From the NCBI GenBank assembly GCA_036395835.1, contig DASWCW010000037.1, positions 1 through 22,904 of the forward strand: 22,904 nt of DNA. Direction: 5' to 3'. This document shows, in pieces, positions 1-6,725 of this stretch. The first letter of the stretch is position 1. Each line of letters opens with the position of its first letter. The notes beneath the pieces are model-generated. The model worked only from the letters and a program-made list of their open reading frames with translations. It did no database searches and was not told the origin of the DNA. Source of the stretch: AP-16 sp036395835. Its GTDB lineage: Bacteria > Pseudomonadota > Alphaproteobacteria > Rhizobiales > Xanthobacteraceae. The position numbers were made by a program, and so were the translations under genes.

Positions 1-272
1 CCGGTTTTCAGATCTTCCGCGTTCATGCAAGGCATGAAGTCGACCGACGCATCGATGCCCATGAAAAGCGGCTCCGCGATCCGCGGCATGTCGGCTGCCG
101 TCTTGAGGTCGAACACCACGATCATGGTGCGCTTGCCGTCCATGGTCGTGAAGTAAGCAGCCTCGGCTTTCGTCGTTTCCAGCGTCTGACCGACGATCTC
201 CGGCAACTTCCCGCTTTGAATCGCCTCGTTGCCCCGGTCTACCGGGAGCTGCACCCTCATGAGCATTCGCAT
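1..272 (-). CDS. Small conserved hypothetical protein, partial (cut by the window edge)
   Basis: Reading the minus strand from an ATG at 272 gives 90 codons without a stop, running off the left edge. The protein starts MRMLMRVQLPVDRGNEA and includes EAAYFTTMDGKRTMIVVFD and FMGIDASVDFMPCMNAEDL. Three in-frame ATGs lie at 272, 266 and 260; the first has a GGGAG-like ribosome site about 10 nt upstream. The pattern suggests a small ferredoxin-like or dimeric alpha/beta-barrel protein of about 95-100 residues, so probably only a few codons are missing. I recall similar small proteins from Bradyrhizobium and relatives, some with a doubtful 'pantothenate synthetase' label; nothing here supports that activity. 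It is separated by 165 bp from terC, on the same strand. Coding reality is fairly sure; function is unknown. Confidence 0.7.
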   Translation of the reverse strand, partial: MRMLMRVQLPVDRGNEAIQSGKLPEIVGQTLETTKAEAAYFTTMDGKRTMIVVFDLKTAADMPRIAEPLFMGIDASVDFMPCMNAEDLKT

Positions 273-373
273 CTTCGTGTTCTCCCTCGATGGTAATTCG
301 TCATACCGCCACACGCGTCTTGGACTTTACCTCGAACGCTTCCCTTCGATCCCTCAGCCATTGTCCTCGCCAT

Positions 374-397
374 GGCTCGCCGTCAAGGGGGCGAGCC
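374..397 (-). terminator. Possible transcription terminator hairpin downstream of terC
   Basis: A perfect 8-bp inverted repeat, GGCTCGCC and GGCGAGCC, surrounds an 8-nt loop, 41-64 nt past the terC stop on the minus strand. No T-run follows, so it is not a canonical intrinsic terminator. It could also be a 3'-end stabilising hairpin or chance in GC-rich DNA. The rest of 273-437 shows nothing I can name. Confidence 0.3.
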
Positions 398-437
398 GTG
401 TGACTGCGGCCCGTCCATTGCCGAGGACGCCAACCGC

Positions 438-1076
438 TCAAAGAACCGCCGCGTGGGCGGCCACTTCGAAAACGCCGCGCCAGATCATCTCGAGCGCCAC
501 GTAGAGCACGATCGCGAGCCCGAGCCAGCTGATCCAGGCATGGCGCACGAGGAGCTTGGCGATGAAATTGGCCGCGATCGCCATGAGCAGAATGGACAGC
601 CCGAGCCCGATCACCAGGATCATCAGATCGTTCTTGGCCGCGCCCGCGACCGCCAGCACGTTGTCGAGCGACATGGAGAGATCCGCGACGATGATTTGCA
701 TAACCGCGGCGCGAAAGCGCATCGGCTGCTGCGGTCCGCGCGGGCTCTTGCCCTCGACGATGGCCCGATCGTCGTGGCCGCTTGTGAGTTCGCGGTACAT
801 CTTCCAGCACACCCACAACAGCAGCACGCCGCCGGCGAGCGTGAGCCCGATGATCGCGAACAGCTTTGTGGCGATCACCGCGAACAGCACGCGCAGCACG
901 ACGGCGCCGACAATGCCCCAGAAAATCACCTTGCGCCGCGTGGCGGCGGCGACGCGGGAGGCCGCCATTCCCACCACGATGGCATTGTCGCCCGCCAACG
1001 CGACGTCGATCATCACCACCTGCGCGAGCGCGATGAGCGACTGATAGGGGGCGTCCATCACCGGGGTATACGGCAT
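438..1076 (-). CDS. TerC-family integral membrane protein, YjbE type (putative metal ion exporter)
   Basis: This 212-residue inner-membrane protein has about seven hydrophobic segments in two halves. Each half carries the TerC acidic signature: D24 with GDN at 29-31 in the first, and D132 with LDN at 137-139 in the second. A hydrophilic loop lies between (about residues 95-120). The length and the paired motifs fit the YjbE subgroup, whose characterised relatives export Mn(II); specificity cannot be read from sequence. The listed start is the first ATG (MPYTPVMDAPY); the Met at residue 7 is an alternative, and neither has a clear Shine-Dalgarno. It lies 18 bp after ndk on the same strand, so the two are probably cotranscribed. 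There is no room for the manganese riboswitch that often precedes this family in other bacteria. Confidence 0.88.
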   Translation of the reverse strand: MPYTPVMDAPYQSLIALAQVVMIDVALAGDNAIVVGMAASRVAAATRRKVIFWGIVGAVVLRVLFAVIATKLFAIIGLTLAGGVLLLWVCWKMYRELTSGHDDRAIVEGKSPRGPQQPMRFRAAVMQIIVADLSMSLDNVLAVAGAAKNDLMILVIGLGLSILLMAIAANFIAKLLVRHAWISWLGLAIVLYVALEMIWRGVFEVAAHAAVL

Positions 1077-1094
1077 CGGCCGGAAGAGGTGAAA

Positions 1095-1517
1095 TCAGCC
1101 GACGATCTCGTTTCCGGAGAAGAACTGCGCGATCTCGGCGGCCGCGGTCTGCGGCGCGTCGGATCCGTGCACCGAGTTCTCGCCGACCGAGCGGGCATGC
1201 AGCTTGCGGATGGTCCCGGGATCGGCCTTCGCCGGATCGGTGGCGCCCATGAGCTCCCGATATTTCGCGATCGCATTCTCGCCTTCGAGCACCTGAACGA
1301 CCACCGGCCCGGAGATCGTGGATTCCACCAGCTCGGAAAAGAACGGCCGCTCGCGGTGCACCGCATAGAACGTCTCGGCCTGCTCGCGCGTCATGCGCAC
1401 GCGCTTCTGCGCCACGATGCGCAGCCCCGCGGCTTCGATCATGGCGTTGATCGCGCCGGTCAGATTGCGCTTCGTCGCATCGGGCTTGATGATCGAGAAG
1501 GTGCGCTCGATCGCCAT
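1095..1517 (-). CDS. ndk: Nucleoside diphosphate kinase
   Basis: A 140-residue protein of the usual length for NDPK, which moves the gamma-phosphate of ATP onto other NDPs through a phosphohistidine. The N-terminus (ERTFSIIKPDATKRN) is the family signature with the nucleotide-binding Lys11. The active-site motif ENSVHGSD places the catalytic His at 117. The start ATG at 1517 has AGGA about 9 nt upstream. A sigma70-like promoter is visible 40-70 bp upstream. terC follows 18 bp downstream, suggesting an ndk-terC operon. Nothing unusual is seen in the protein itself. Confidence 0.97.
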   Translation of the reverse strand: MAIERTFSIIKPDATKRNLTGAINAMIEAAGLRIVAQKRVRMTREQAETFYAVHRERPFFSELVESTISGPVVVQVLEGENAIAKYRELMGATDPAKADPGTIRKLHARSVGENSVHGSDAPQTAAAEIAQFFSGNEIVG

Positions 1518-1558
1518 CTCGCTGTTCCTGTTGCGGGGAGGACCGTCGGAATGCCGGG

Positions 1559-1587
1559 CTTATAACGGCGGCGTCCGGGGGCAGCAA
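1559..1587 (-). promoter_or_regulatory. Candidate sigma70 promoter for ndk-terC
   Basis: On the minus strand a -35 TTGCTG (1582-1587) is followed by a 17-bp spacer and a -10 TATAAG (1559-1564). This predicts a transcript start near 1552 and a leader of about 35 nt before the ndk ATG. Spacing is ideal and the -10 is 5/6 to consensus. Inferred from sequence only. Confidence 0.5.
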
Positions 1588-1782
1588 GGCTCACCATGTG
1601 CCGATTGCGCGCCCTGCCGCCGAGGGGAGAATTGTGTCGGGTTTTGCCGCAATTGTGCGCCATGCTACCGCCATTGCCGGCGAGCCGAGCGGCCGCAACC
1701 GTCCCGTTGATGCCGGCGCGGCGCTGGAGCAAAATCTCGCGAATCGCCACTTTGCTGCAACGGCCCGAAACGGATTTTTGCA

Positions 1783-2385
1783 ATGGCGAGCAGGTTTCCC
1801 CGCCCGTTGACCGCGATGGCAGCCGCAGCGCTCGTCCTCGTCCTCGCGGCATGCTCGGCGCCCGGCGAGCAGGCGACCGATACGGATCTCAGAACCAAAT
1901 TGCGCCTCACCAAGCCGGACTGGGCGCAAAACATCCAGGCTCCCGCCGATACCAGGAGGGCATTGGGACCGGACGATTTCGTGGGGCCGGACGGCCAATG
2001 CGCCGGCGATGCCGCGCCGGCGGCCGGCACACCGGCACCCAACGCACTCTATTTCCAGGCGGGCCCCGAAGCGGGCCCCAGGGCGAATCCCGCGGCGGCT
2101 CCGGGCGCCGCGCCACCGACGAGCCCCCAGCTCGGGCGAGGGATCGGGCTCGAAATGAGCGAGTGCGACGTCGTGCGGGCGGTGGGCTATGCCGGCCAAG
2201 CGGAGATCTCGACAGGCGAGCGCGGTGAGCGCAGCGTGGTGCTGACCTATCTGCAGGGCGAACGTGCCGGCATCTATCGCTTCGTGTCGGGGCGGCTGAA
2301 GTCGATCGAGCGCGCGCCGGAGCTTCCCGCCGCGGCAAAGCCGGCGCCGGCCAAGAAACCCGGCAAGAAGCCGGCCGCGAGCTGA
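1783..2385 (+). CDS. Putative lipoprotein with a BamE/SmpA-like C-terminal segment
   Basis: A 200-residue protein with a signal peptide ending in the lipobox LAAC, so the mature protein would begin at a lipidated Cys24. After it comes a Pro/Ala/Gly-rich linker (about 75-118). A compact segment (about 119-177) follows, with GLEMSECDVVRAVG, a central LTYLQ and a YRF..GRLKSIE ending. This resembles the beta-sheet pattern of small BamE/SmpA-type periplasmic domains: 'G.s..dV...lG', then a Tyr-rich strand, then 'Y.F..g.L..i'. The C-terminus is a Lys/Pro/Ala tail of about 20 residues that may bind peptidoglycan or other anionic surfaces (inference). The gene is divergent from ndk across 265 bp and convergent with mgtC at 58 bp. 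The lipoprotein call is firm; the BamE resemblance is pattern-level only and no function is proven. Confidence 0.8.
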   Translation: MASRFPRPLTAMAAAALVLVLAACSAPGEQATDTDLRTKLRLTKPDWAQNIQAPADTRRALGPDDFVGPDGQCAGDAAPAAGTPAPNALYFQAGPEAGPRANPAAAPGAAPPTSPQLGRGIGLEMSECDVVRAVGYAGQAEISTGERGERSVVLTYLQGERAGIYRFVSGRLKSIERAPELPAAAKPAPAKKPGKKPAAS

Positions 2386-2443
2386 GCGGCGCGCGCGGAA
2401 AAAAGCGGCAATCGCCTCGTGGGCAAAGCTCGATATGGCATGA

Positions 2444-3136
2444 TCAGTCGCCAGTGGGCGCAATGCGAAACTCAATCACCTCCGGAAGCTGACGAAGGTG
2501 GCGAGACAGGTTTTCGGCATTTTCCCGATCCCGCGTCCGTATGACCATGCGATATTCGAAAATCTTGCCACCTTCCGCGAGCCGATACGAGAGATTCGCG
2601 ATGGTAAAACCGTGGCCCGAGATGAGCTTTCGTAACTCGTCCTCCGGCAAAACCGAGCCACGGTCAAATTTCAAAGTATGGTGAGCATAGAACTCGCTGG
2701 GCAGCCTGTGCTCGATCATTCGGAAAACCGCCAGCACGGCAAGCGTGGCTATTGCCGCGACAATCGCCGGGAAATAGAAGCCGACTCCCACCAGGATTCC
2801 GATCGCCGCCGTGACCCAAATCGAGGCCGCTGTTGTCAGTCCGCGAACCGTGAGCCCTTCCTTGAAGATCACCCCGGCTCCCAGGAAGCCGATCCCGGTC
2901 ATGATGCCTTGAGCCATTCGGGTCGGATCTGTGCGAATGGTGTCCACGGAAACGGCGGTCATCCATTCGCTCTGGTATACCGTGGCCAGCATCAGAATCG
3001 CGGATGCCAAGCTTACCAGCGCGTGGGTCCGGAAGCCGGCTGGGCGGCCATGAAACGTGCGCTCGAAGCCGATCAGCGCCCCAATCAGCAGAGCACCGGC
3101 AATGCGTACGATGATGGTCAGGTATTCGGGACTCAT
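2444..3136 (-). CDS. MgtC/SapB-family inner-membrane protein
   Basis: From the ATG at 3136 (MSPEYLTIIV) the protein has 230 residues. The N-terminal 140 residues carry about five membrane spans and all the family motifs: GALIGFER at 19-26, RPAGFRTHALV at 31-41, GIGFLGAGVIFKEG at 81-94 and RGLTTAASIWVTAAIG at 98-113. The last ~80 residues form a soluble ACT-like domain (GFTIANLSYR, then EYRMVIRTR). MgtC of Salmonella helps survival at low Mg2+ and in macrophages and inhibits ATP synthase; the role here is unknown. A TTG five codons upstream could serve as an alternative start. GC is clearly lower than in neighbours (about 52-53% in the 180 bases from 2521 to 2700), a sign of separate ancestry. 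A 39-bp tandem hairpin array sits directly upstream. No clear ribosome site or promoter is seen. Confidence 0.92.
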   Translation of the reverse strand: MSPEYLTIIVRIAGALLIGALIGFERTFHGRPAGFRTHALVSLASAILMLATVYQSEWMTAVSVDTIRTDPTRMAQGIMTGIGFLGAGVIFKEGLTVRGLTTAASIWVTAAIGILVGVGFYFPAIVAAIATLAVLAVFRMIEHRLPSEFYAHHTLKFDRGSVLPEDELRKLISGHGFTIANLSYRLAEGGKIFEYRMVIRTRDRENAENLSRHLRQLPEVIEFRIAPTGD

Positions 3137-3160
3137 GCGGTTACCGTACAAGACGCACTA

Positions 3161-3261
3161 GTCGGAAACATCCGACTCGGCCGCGATGATTTGGGCCAAG
3201 CCGGAAACATCCGACTTGACCGCGATGATTTGGGCCAAGTCGGAAACATCCGACTTGGCCG
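3161..3261. repeat. Tandem 39-bp hairpin repeat array (2.6 copies) between holC and mgtC
   Basis: Units start at 3161, 3200 and 3239. The first two full units match at 36 of 39 positions; the third stops after 23. Each contains GTCGGA-AACA-TCCGAC (GCCGGA in unit 2), a short inverted repeat with a constant AACA loop. In unit 3 the stem extends to a perfect 12-bp arm pair, GGCCAAGTCGGA (3233-3244) and TCCGACTTGGCC (3249-3260). The array ends about 25 bp before the mgtC start codon and begins 15 bp after the holC stop in the direction of transcription. No T-run follows the stems. It may be repeated operator sites, leader hairpins, or a REP-like element; the sequence alone does not decide. Confidence 0.9.
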
Positions 3262-3275
3262 CCGTCGAGCCGCGT

Positions 3276-3728
3276 TCACGCCTGGCGCTGCCAGCGGCCG
3301 TGATCGTCCATCTGCCAATAGGTCACTTCGAAGCCGTTCGCCTTCGCGGCGGTCCAGCGCTCGCGCGCGGCAGCAAGCGCCTCGGCGTCCTCGCCGTCGA
3401 ATAGGAGAACGATGCGGCGATATTGTCCAACCTCGGCCGGCATCGCGGCGCCATCGAGCAGAAATCGCACGTCGGCACGGTTGGGATTGTCGCCGGTGAG
3501 CGTCAGCAGGATCGGCTGCGCCGCGACCTCGCTCTCGCGATCGGTGCCGTGCGGCAGAAAGCCTTCTTCCCGATAGGTCCATAGATGCGAATCGAGCGCC
3601 TCGAGGCGCTCCTCCGAGGCGACCTGGACGGCGACCCGCCAGCCGCGCTGGAGCGATTTCTCCAGCAGCGCGGGCAGCACCTGCTCGAGCGGCTGCTTGC
3701 GAAGCTGATAGAACAGGATCTCGGTCAT
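3276..3728 (-). CDS. holC: DNA polymerase III chi subunit
   Basis: A 150-residue protein, the expected length for HolC, the clamp-loader accessory subunit that links the polymerase III holoenzyme to single-strand-binding protein. The start MTEILFYQL, the segment LEQVLPALLEKSLQRGWR, the middle HLWTYREEGFLPHG and the late motif RRIVLLFDGEDAEAL are typical of the chi family. The ATG at 3728 was chosen over an in-frame extension into pepA because it gives the canonical N-terminus. It starts 11 bp after pepA on the same strand, an association seen widely in Proteobacteria, so cotranscription is likely. Confidence 0.95.
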   Translation of the reverse strand: MTEILFYQLRKQPLEQVLPALLEKSLQRGWRVAVQVASEERLEALDSHLWTYREEGFLPHGTDRESEVAAQPILLTLTGDNPNRADVRFLLDGAAMPAEVGQYRRIVLLFDGEDAEALAAARERWTAAKANGFEVTYWQMDDHGRWQRQA

Positions 3729-3739
3729 CGACGGGCCCG

Positions 3740-5224
3740 CTATTTCTCGTAATGGTCCGCGACCAGCCGGTCGAGCAGGCGCACGCCCCAGCCGGAAGCC
3801 CAGCTCGCGTTGATGTCGGATTGCGTCGACGCAAAGCCGGTGCCCGCGATGTCGAGATGCGCCCACGGCGTCTTGTCGACGAAGCGCTGCAGGAATTGCG
3901 CCGCCGTGATCGATCCGGCATGGCGCCCGCCGGTGTTCTTCACGTCGGCGAATTTGGAATCGATCATCTTGTCGTACTCGGGGCCGAGCGGCAGTCGCCA
4001 TACCCGCTCGCCGGTCGCGTTTCCGGCTTGCAGCAGGCGCTCGGCGAGCCGATCGTCGTTCGTGAACAATCCGGCGTGCTCCTGGCCGAGCGCCACCAGG
4101 ATCGCCCCGGTCAGCGTCGCAAGATCGATCATGAATTTCGGCTTGAACCGGCTCTTCACGTACCAGAGCAGGTCGGCGAGCACGAGCCGGCCTTCGGCGT
4201 CGGTATTGACGATCTCGATGGTCTGGCCGGACATCGAGGTCACGATGTCGCCGGGACGCTGGGCCTTGCCGTCCGGCATGTTTTCGACGAGGCCGATCAC
4301 GCCGACCGCGTTGACGGCGGCCTTGCGGGTCGCCAGCGCCTGCATCAGGCCGACCACGCAGGCTGCCCCCGCCATGTCCCCCTTCATGTCCTCCATGTTG
4401 GCGGCGGGCTTGATGGAAATGCCGCCGGTATCGAAGCAGACCCCCTTGCCCACGAAGCCGACCGGCGCGGTGCCCGACTTGCCGCGGTTGAGCCGCATGA
4501 CCACGACCCGGCTTTCCCGGGCCGAGCCCTGGCCGACCGCGAGCAGCGCCCGCATGCCGAGCTTTCGCATCGCCGCTTCGTCGAGCACTTGCACCGAGAC
4601 CCCGAGCTTCTTCAGGCTCGCGGCGCGGCGGGCGAATTCCTCCGGATGGAGCACGTTGGGGGGCTCGTTGACGAGGTCCCGCGCCAGCACGATGCCGCCG
4701 TGCACGGCTTCGCGCCGACCCCAGGCCTTGCGGGAGGCCGCCACGTCGGCGACGCCGAGGGTGAGCCGCTGCTTGCCCCGCTTCTCCTCGCCCTCTTTGC
4801 GCTTGGTCTTGTAGCGCTCGAACGCATAGGCCCGCAGCGTGAGCCCGAGCGCGAAATCCGCCGCCTGGTCCGGCTTCACCGTGCCGGCGGGGAGGTCGAG
4901 CAGGACATCGGCTTCAGCGGCGCCGGCCGGGATCTTGCCCATCACGGTGCCGCCCAGCTTGACGAAATCCGGGGTTTCCGTGCCCGAGCCGATTACGATC
5001 AGCCTTCCGGCCTGCAGCCCGGCGGGGGCGAGAAAATCGAGCACGGCCCCGAGCTTGCCGGTGAACTTTTCCGCGCTGGCGGCCCGGGCGACCAGGTCGT
5101 GGTTGCGGCCGAGAAGCTTGCCCGTGGCCGTCCCCAGCCGCAGCTCGCCGTCCATGAACACGACCAAGACGCCCTTGGTCGGCGTTGCGAACGGGGCAAA
5201 TGCGATCTTGGGGGCGTCGGCCAT
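3740..5224 (-). CDS. pepA: Leucyl aminopeptidase (M17 family)
   Basis: A 494-residue two-domain cytosolic aminopeptidase that removes N-terminal residues from peptides with two metal ions. The divergent N-terminal domain covers roughly residues 1-160 and the catalytic domain the rest. Metal and catalytic residues are all present: K260, D265, K272, D283, D342, E344 and R346, in VGKGVCFDTGGISIKP and NTDAEGRLVLADLL; each sits exactly 10 positions before its E. coli PepA equivalent. The ATG at 5224 (MADAPKIAFAPF) is preceded by an AAAGGA ribosome site; the reading frame extends upstream but that part is not protein-like. holC follows 11 bp downstream. The gene is divergent from the lptG operon. 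Confidence 0.97.
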   Translation of the reverse strand: MADAPKIAFAPFATPTKGVLVVFMDGELRLGTATGKLLGRNHDLVARAASAEKFTGKLGAVLDFLAPAGLQAGRLIVIGSGTETPDFVKLGGTVMGKIPAGAAEADVLLDLPAGTVKPDQAADFALGLTLRAYAFERYKTKRKEGEEKRGKQRLTLGVADVAASRKAWGRREAVHGGIVLARDLVNEPPNVLHPEEFARRAASLKKLGVSVQVLDEAAMRKLGMRALLAVGQGSARESRVVVMRLNRGKSGTAPVGFVGKGVCFDTGGISIKPAANMEDMKGDMAGAACVVGLMQALATRKAAVNAVGVIGLVENMPDGKAQRPGDIVTSMSGQTIEIVNTDAEGRLVLADLLWYVKSRFKPKFMIDLATLTGAILVALGQEHAGLFTNDDRLAERLLQAGNATGERVWRLPLGPEYDKMIDSKFADVKNTGGRHAGSITAAQFLQRFVDKTPWAHLDIAGTGFASTQSDINASWASGWGVRLLDRLVADHYEK

Positions 5225-5633
5225 GAGGCAGTCCTTTCCCGGGAGCGCGGCGGTAGGGGGGAACTTCGGGTGTTGCCTTACAGCATCATTCCGCGGCTGG
5301 CGAGGTTCCGTGCCGCCGTATTGCCATCGATGCGGTTTACGCCTGCGCGGCGAAAGCATAGAACTTCGGGGCACGGGATCGGGCCTGGCGAATCGCGCCA
5401 AAAATGCCCGAATTCGCAGTAAGATATGATCGATTGCCGCCGCCGGCCCGCGCGCGTTCGGGGCAGGCCGGCGGACGACGCAAACGGGGGGTTCGCGGGG
5501 ACACGACGACGTTGCGCAATCGCGTGCTCAGAACCGGCCGGGATGGGACCGTGGCGGAGCGGCAGTATGTTGCCCGCCGCGCGGTCGCGCGCGCCATGAC
5601 GACCGGCGGGGCCGGTCGAGTGGAGCCGATGCG
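5225..5633. other. 409-bp gene-free divergent region between pepA and lptG; lptF absent
   Basis: This stretch should hold the divergent promoters for pepA and for the lptG operon. The only promoter-like hint I find is TATGAT at 5425-5430 on the plus strand, without a convincing -35. In Rhizobiales relatives lptF normally lies here, before lptG, but no frame shows the LptF membrane spans or motifs. A 77-codon open frame at 5404-5637 is Arg/Gly-rich, not LptF-like, and probably chance. A GGAG at 5622-5625 is the likely ribosome site for lptG. Confidence 0.7.
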
Positions 5634-6725
5634 ATGATGCCGCTCACGCTGTCGCGATATTTTGCGGTGCGCTTCTTGAGCGTGGTCACCGCGGTATTCG
5701 CCGGCGTCTTCGTGCTCGTGGTGCTCATCGACTACGTCGAGCTGACGCGCCGCGCCTCCGACGCGCCGAACGCGTCGGCCTGGCTGATCGCCAAGACTTC
5801 GTTCTTCCGCGTTCCGCAATTGACGGAGCGCCTGCTGCCGTTCGCGGTGCTGGTCGGCGCGATGACGTGCTATCTCAATTTGTCGCGGCGGCACGAGCTC
5901 GTAGTGGCGCGCTCCGCCGGAATATCGGCCTGGCAATTCGTAACGCCCGCGCTGCTCGTCGCGCTCGTGCTCGGCACGCTGGCGGCCACCGTCTACAACC
6001 CGGTGTCGGCGGCGCTGCGCGAGCAATCGAAGCGCCTCGAAGCCGATCTGTTCGGCGAGCGCCAACCGGCGCCGCGCCAGACCGGCGGCGGCTTCTGGGT
6101 GCGCCAGAAAAGCGCGCAGGGCCAGGCCATCATCAACGCGAGGTCGAGCCGCGATCAGGGCGCGCTGCTGGGCGGAGTGACGGTATTCGCCTTCGATGCT
6201 TCGGGCCGGTTTCGCGAGCGCATCGAGGCCAAGAGCGCCGAGCTGCAGTCGGGCCATTGGCGGCTCGAGCAAGCCAGGGTCTATGCGTCCGGCTCGCCCA
6301 CGCGGGAGCTCGATTCCTATTTGCTGAGCACCAGCCTCACGCGCGAGCAGGTGCGCGAAAGCTTTGCCACGCCCGAAACCGTGTCGTTCTGGGACCTGCC
6401 GCTCTACATCGAGACGGCGGAGCAGGCGGGCCTCGTGGCCGCCGGATATCGCCTGCAATACCAGCTGCTGCTGGCACGACCTCTGCTCCTGGTCGCCATG
6501 GTCATGCTGGCGGCCTCGGTCAGTTTACGCTTCTTTAGATTCGGCGGAGTATCCGCCATGGTCTTGAGCGGCGTAGGCGCAGGCTTTCTGCTTTATGTGT
6601 TGTCGAAAGTAACCGAGGATTTGAGCCGGGCCGAGCTGATGCACCCGGTGGCGGCGGCGTGGCTGCCGGTGCTGCTCGGCGGCCTCACCGGTTTCGTCGT
6701 CTTGTTGTACCAGGAGGACGGGTGA
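5634..6725 (+). CDS. lptG: LPS export ABC transporter permease LptG
   Basis: A 363-residue YjgP/YjgQ-family permease. Residues 1-110 hold three membrane spans with RYFAVRFLSVV, QLTERLLPFAVLVGAM and RRHELVVARSAGIS. The periplasmic beta-jellyroll domain lies at about 125-265, and three more spans end the protein (from about 275). LptG pairs with LptF and the ATPase LptB2 to pull LPS from the inner membrane into the LptC-LptA bridge. The motif set is LptG-like rather than LptF-like. Two adjacent ATGs (5634, 5637) are possible; GGAG 8 nt before the first supports 5634. Its stop overlaps the lptD start by one base (TGATG), so the two are translationally coupled. The usual upstream partner lptF is missing from this locus. 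Confidence 0.95.
   Translation: MMPLTLSRYFAVRFLSVVTAVFAGVFVLVVLIDYVELTRRASDAPNASAWLIAKTSFFRVPQLTERLLPFAVLVGAMTCYLNLSRRHELVVARSAGISAWQFVTPALLVALVLGTLAATVYNPVSAALREQSKRLEADLFGERQPAPRQTGGGFWVRQKSAQGQAIINARSSRDQGALLGGVTVFAFDASGRFRERIEAKSAELQSGHWRLEQARVYASGSPTRELDSYLLSTSLTREQVRESFATPETVSFWDLPLYIETAEQAGLVAAGYRLQYQLLLARPLLLVAMVMLAASVSLRFFRFGGVSAMVLSGVGAGFLLYVLSKVTEDLSRAELMHPVAAAWLPVLLGGLTGFVVLLYQEDG

Noticed and set aside
301..1587. Long open frames across terC and ndk (301-1587 minus and 372-1565 plus)
   Set aside because: They are out-of-frame or antisense shadows, Arg/His/Gly-rich without motifs, while terC and ndk are clear.
1518..1782. Manganese (yybP-ykoY) riboswitch for the YjbE-type gene
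   Set aside because: There are only 18 bp before terC, and the ndk leader predicted from the promoter is about 35 nt, too short for that riboswitch.
3161..3261. CRISPR-like tandem repeats
   Set aside because: The units are contiguous with no unique spacers between them, only 2.6 copies are present and no cas gene is nearby.
3752..5422. 556-codon plus-strand frame opposite pepA
   Set aside because: It is antisense to a fully conserved M17 peptidase and its composition is rich in Arg, Gly, His and Asp with no domain; such long antisense frames are common at high GC.
5404..5637. 77-codon open frame ending with a TGATG-type overlap at the lptG start
   Set aside because: The overlap looks like translational coupling, but the product is Arg/Gly-rich with no hydrophobic span and no LptF feature; its composition is what random GC-rich DNA gives.
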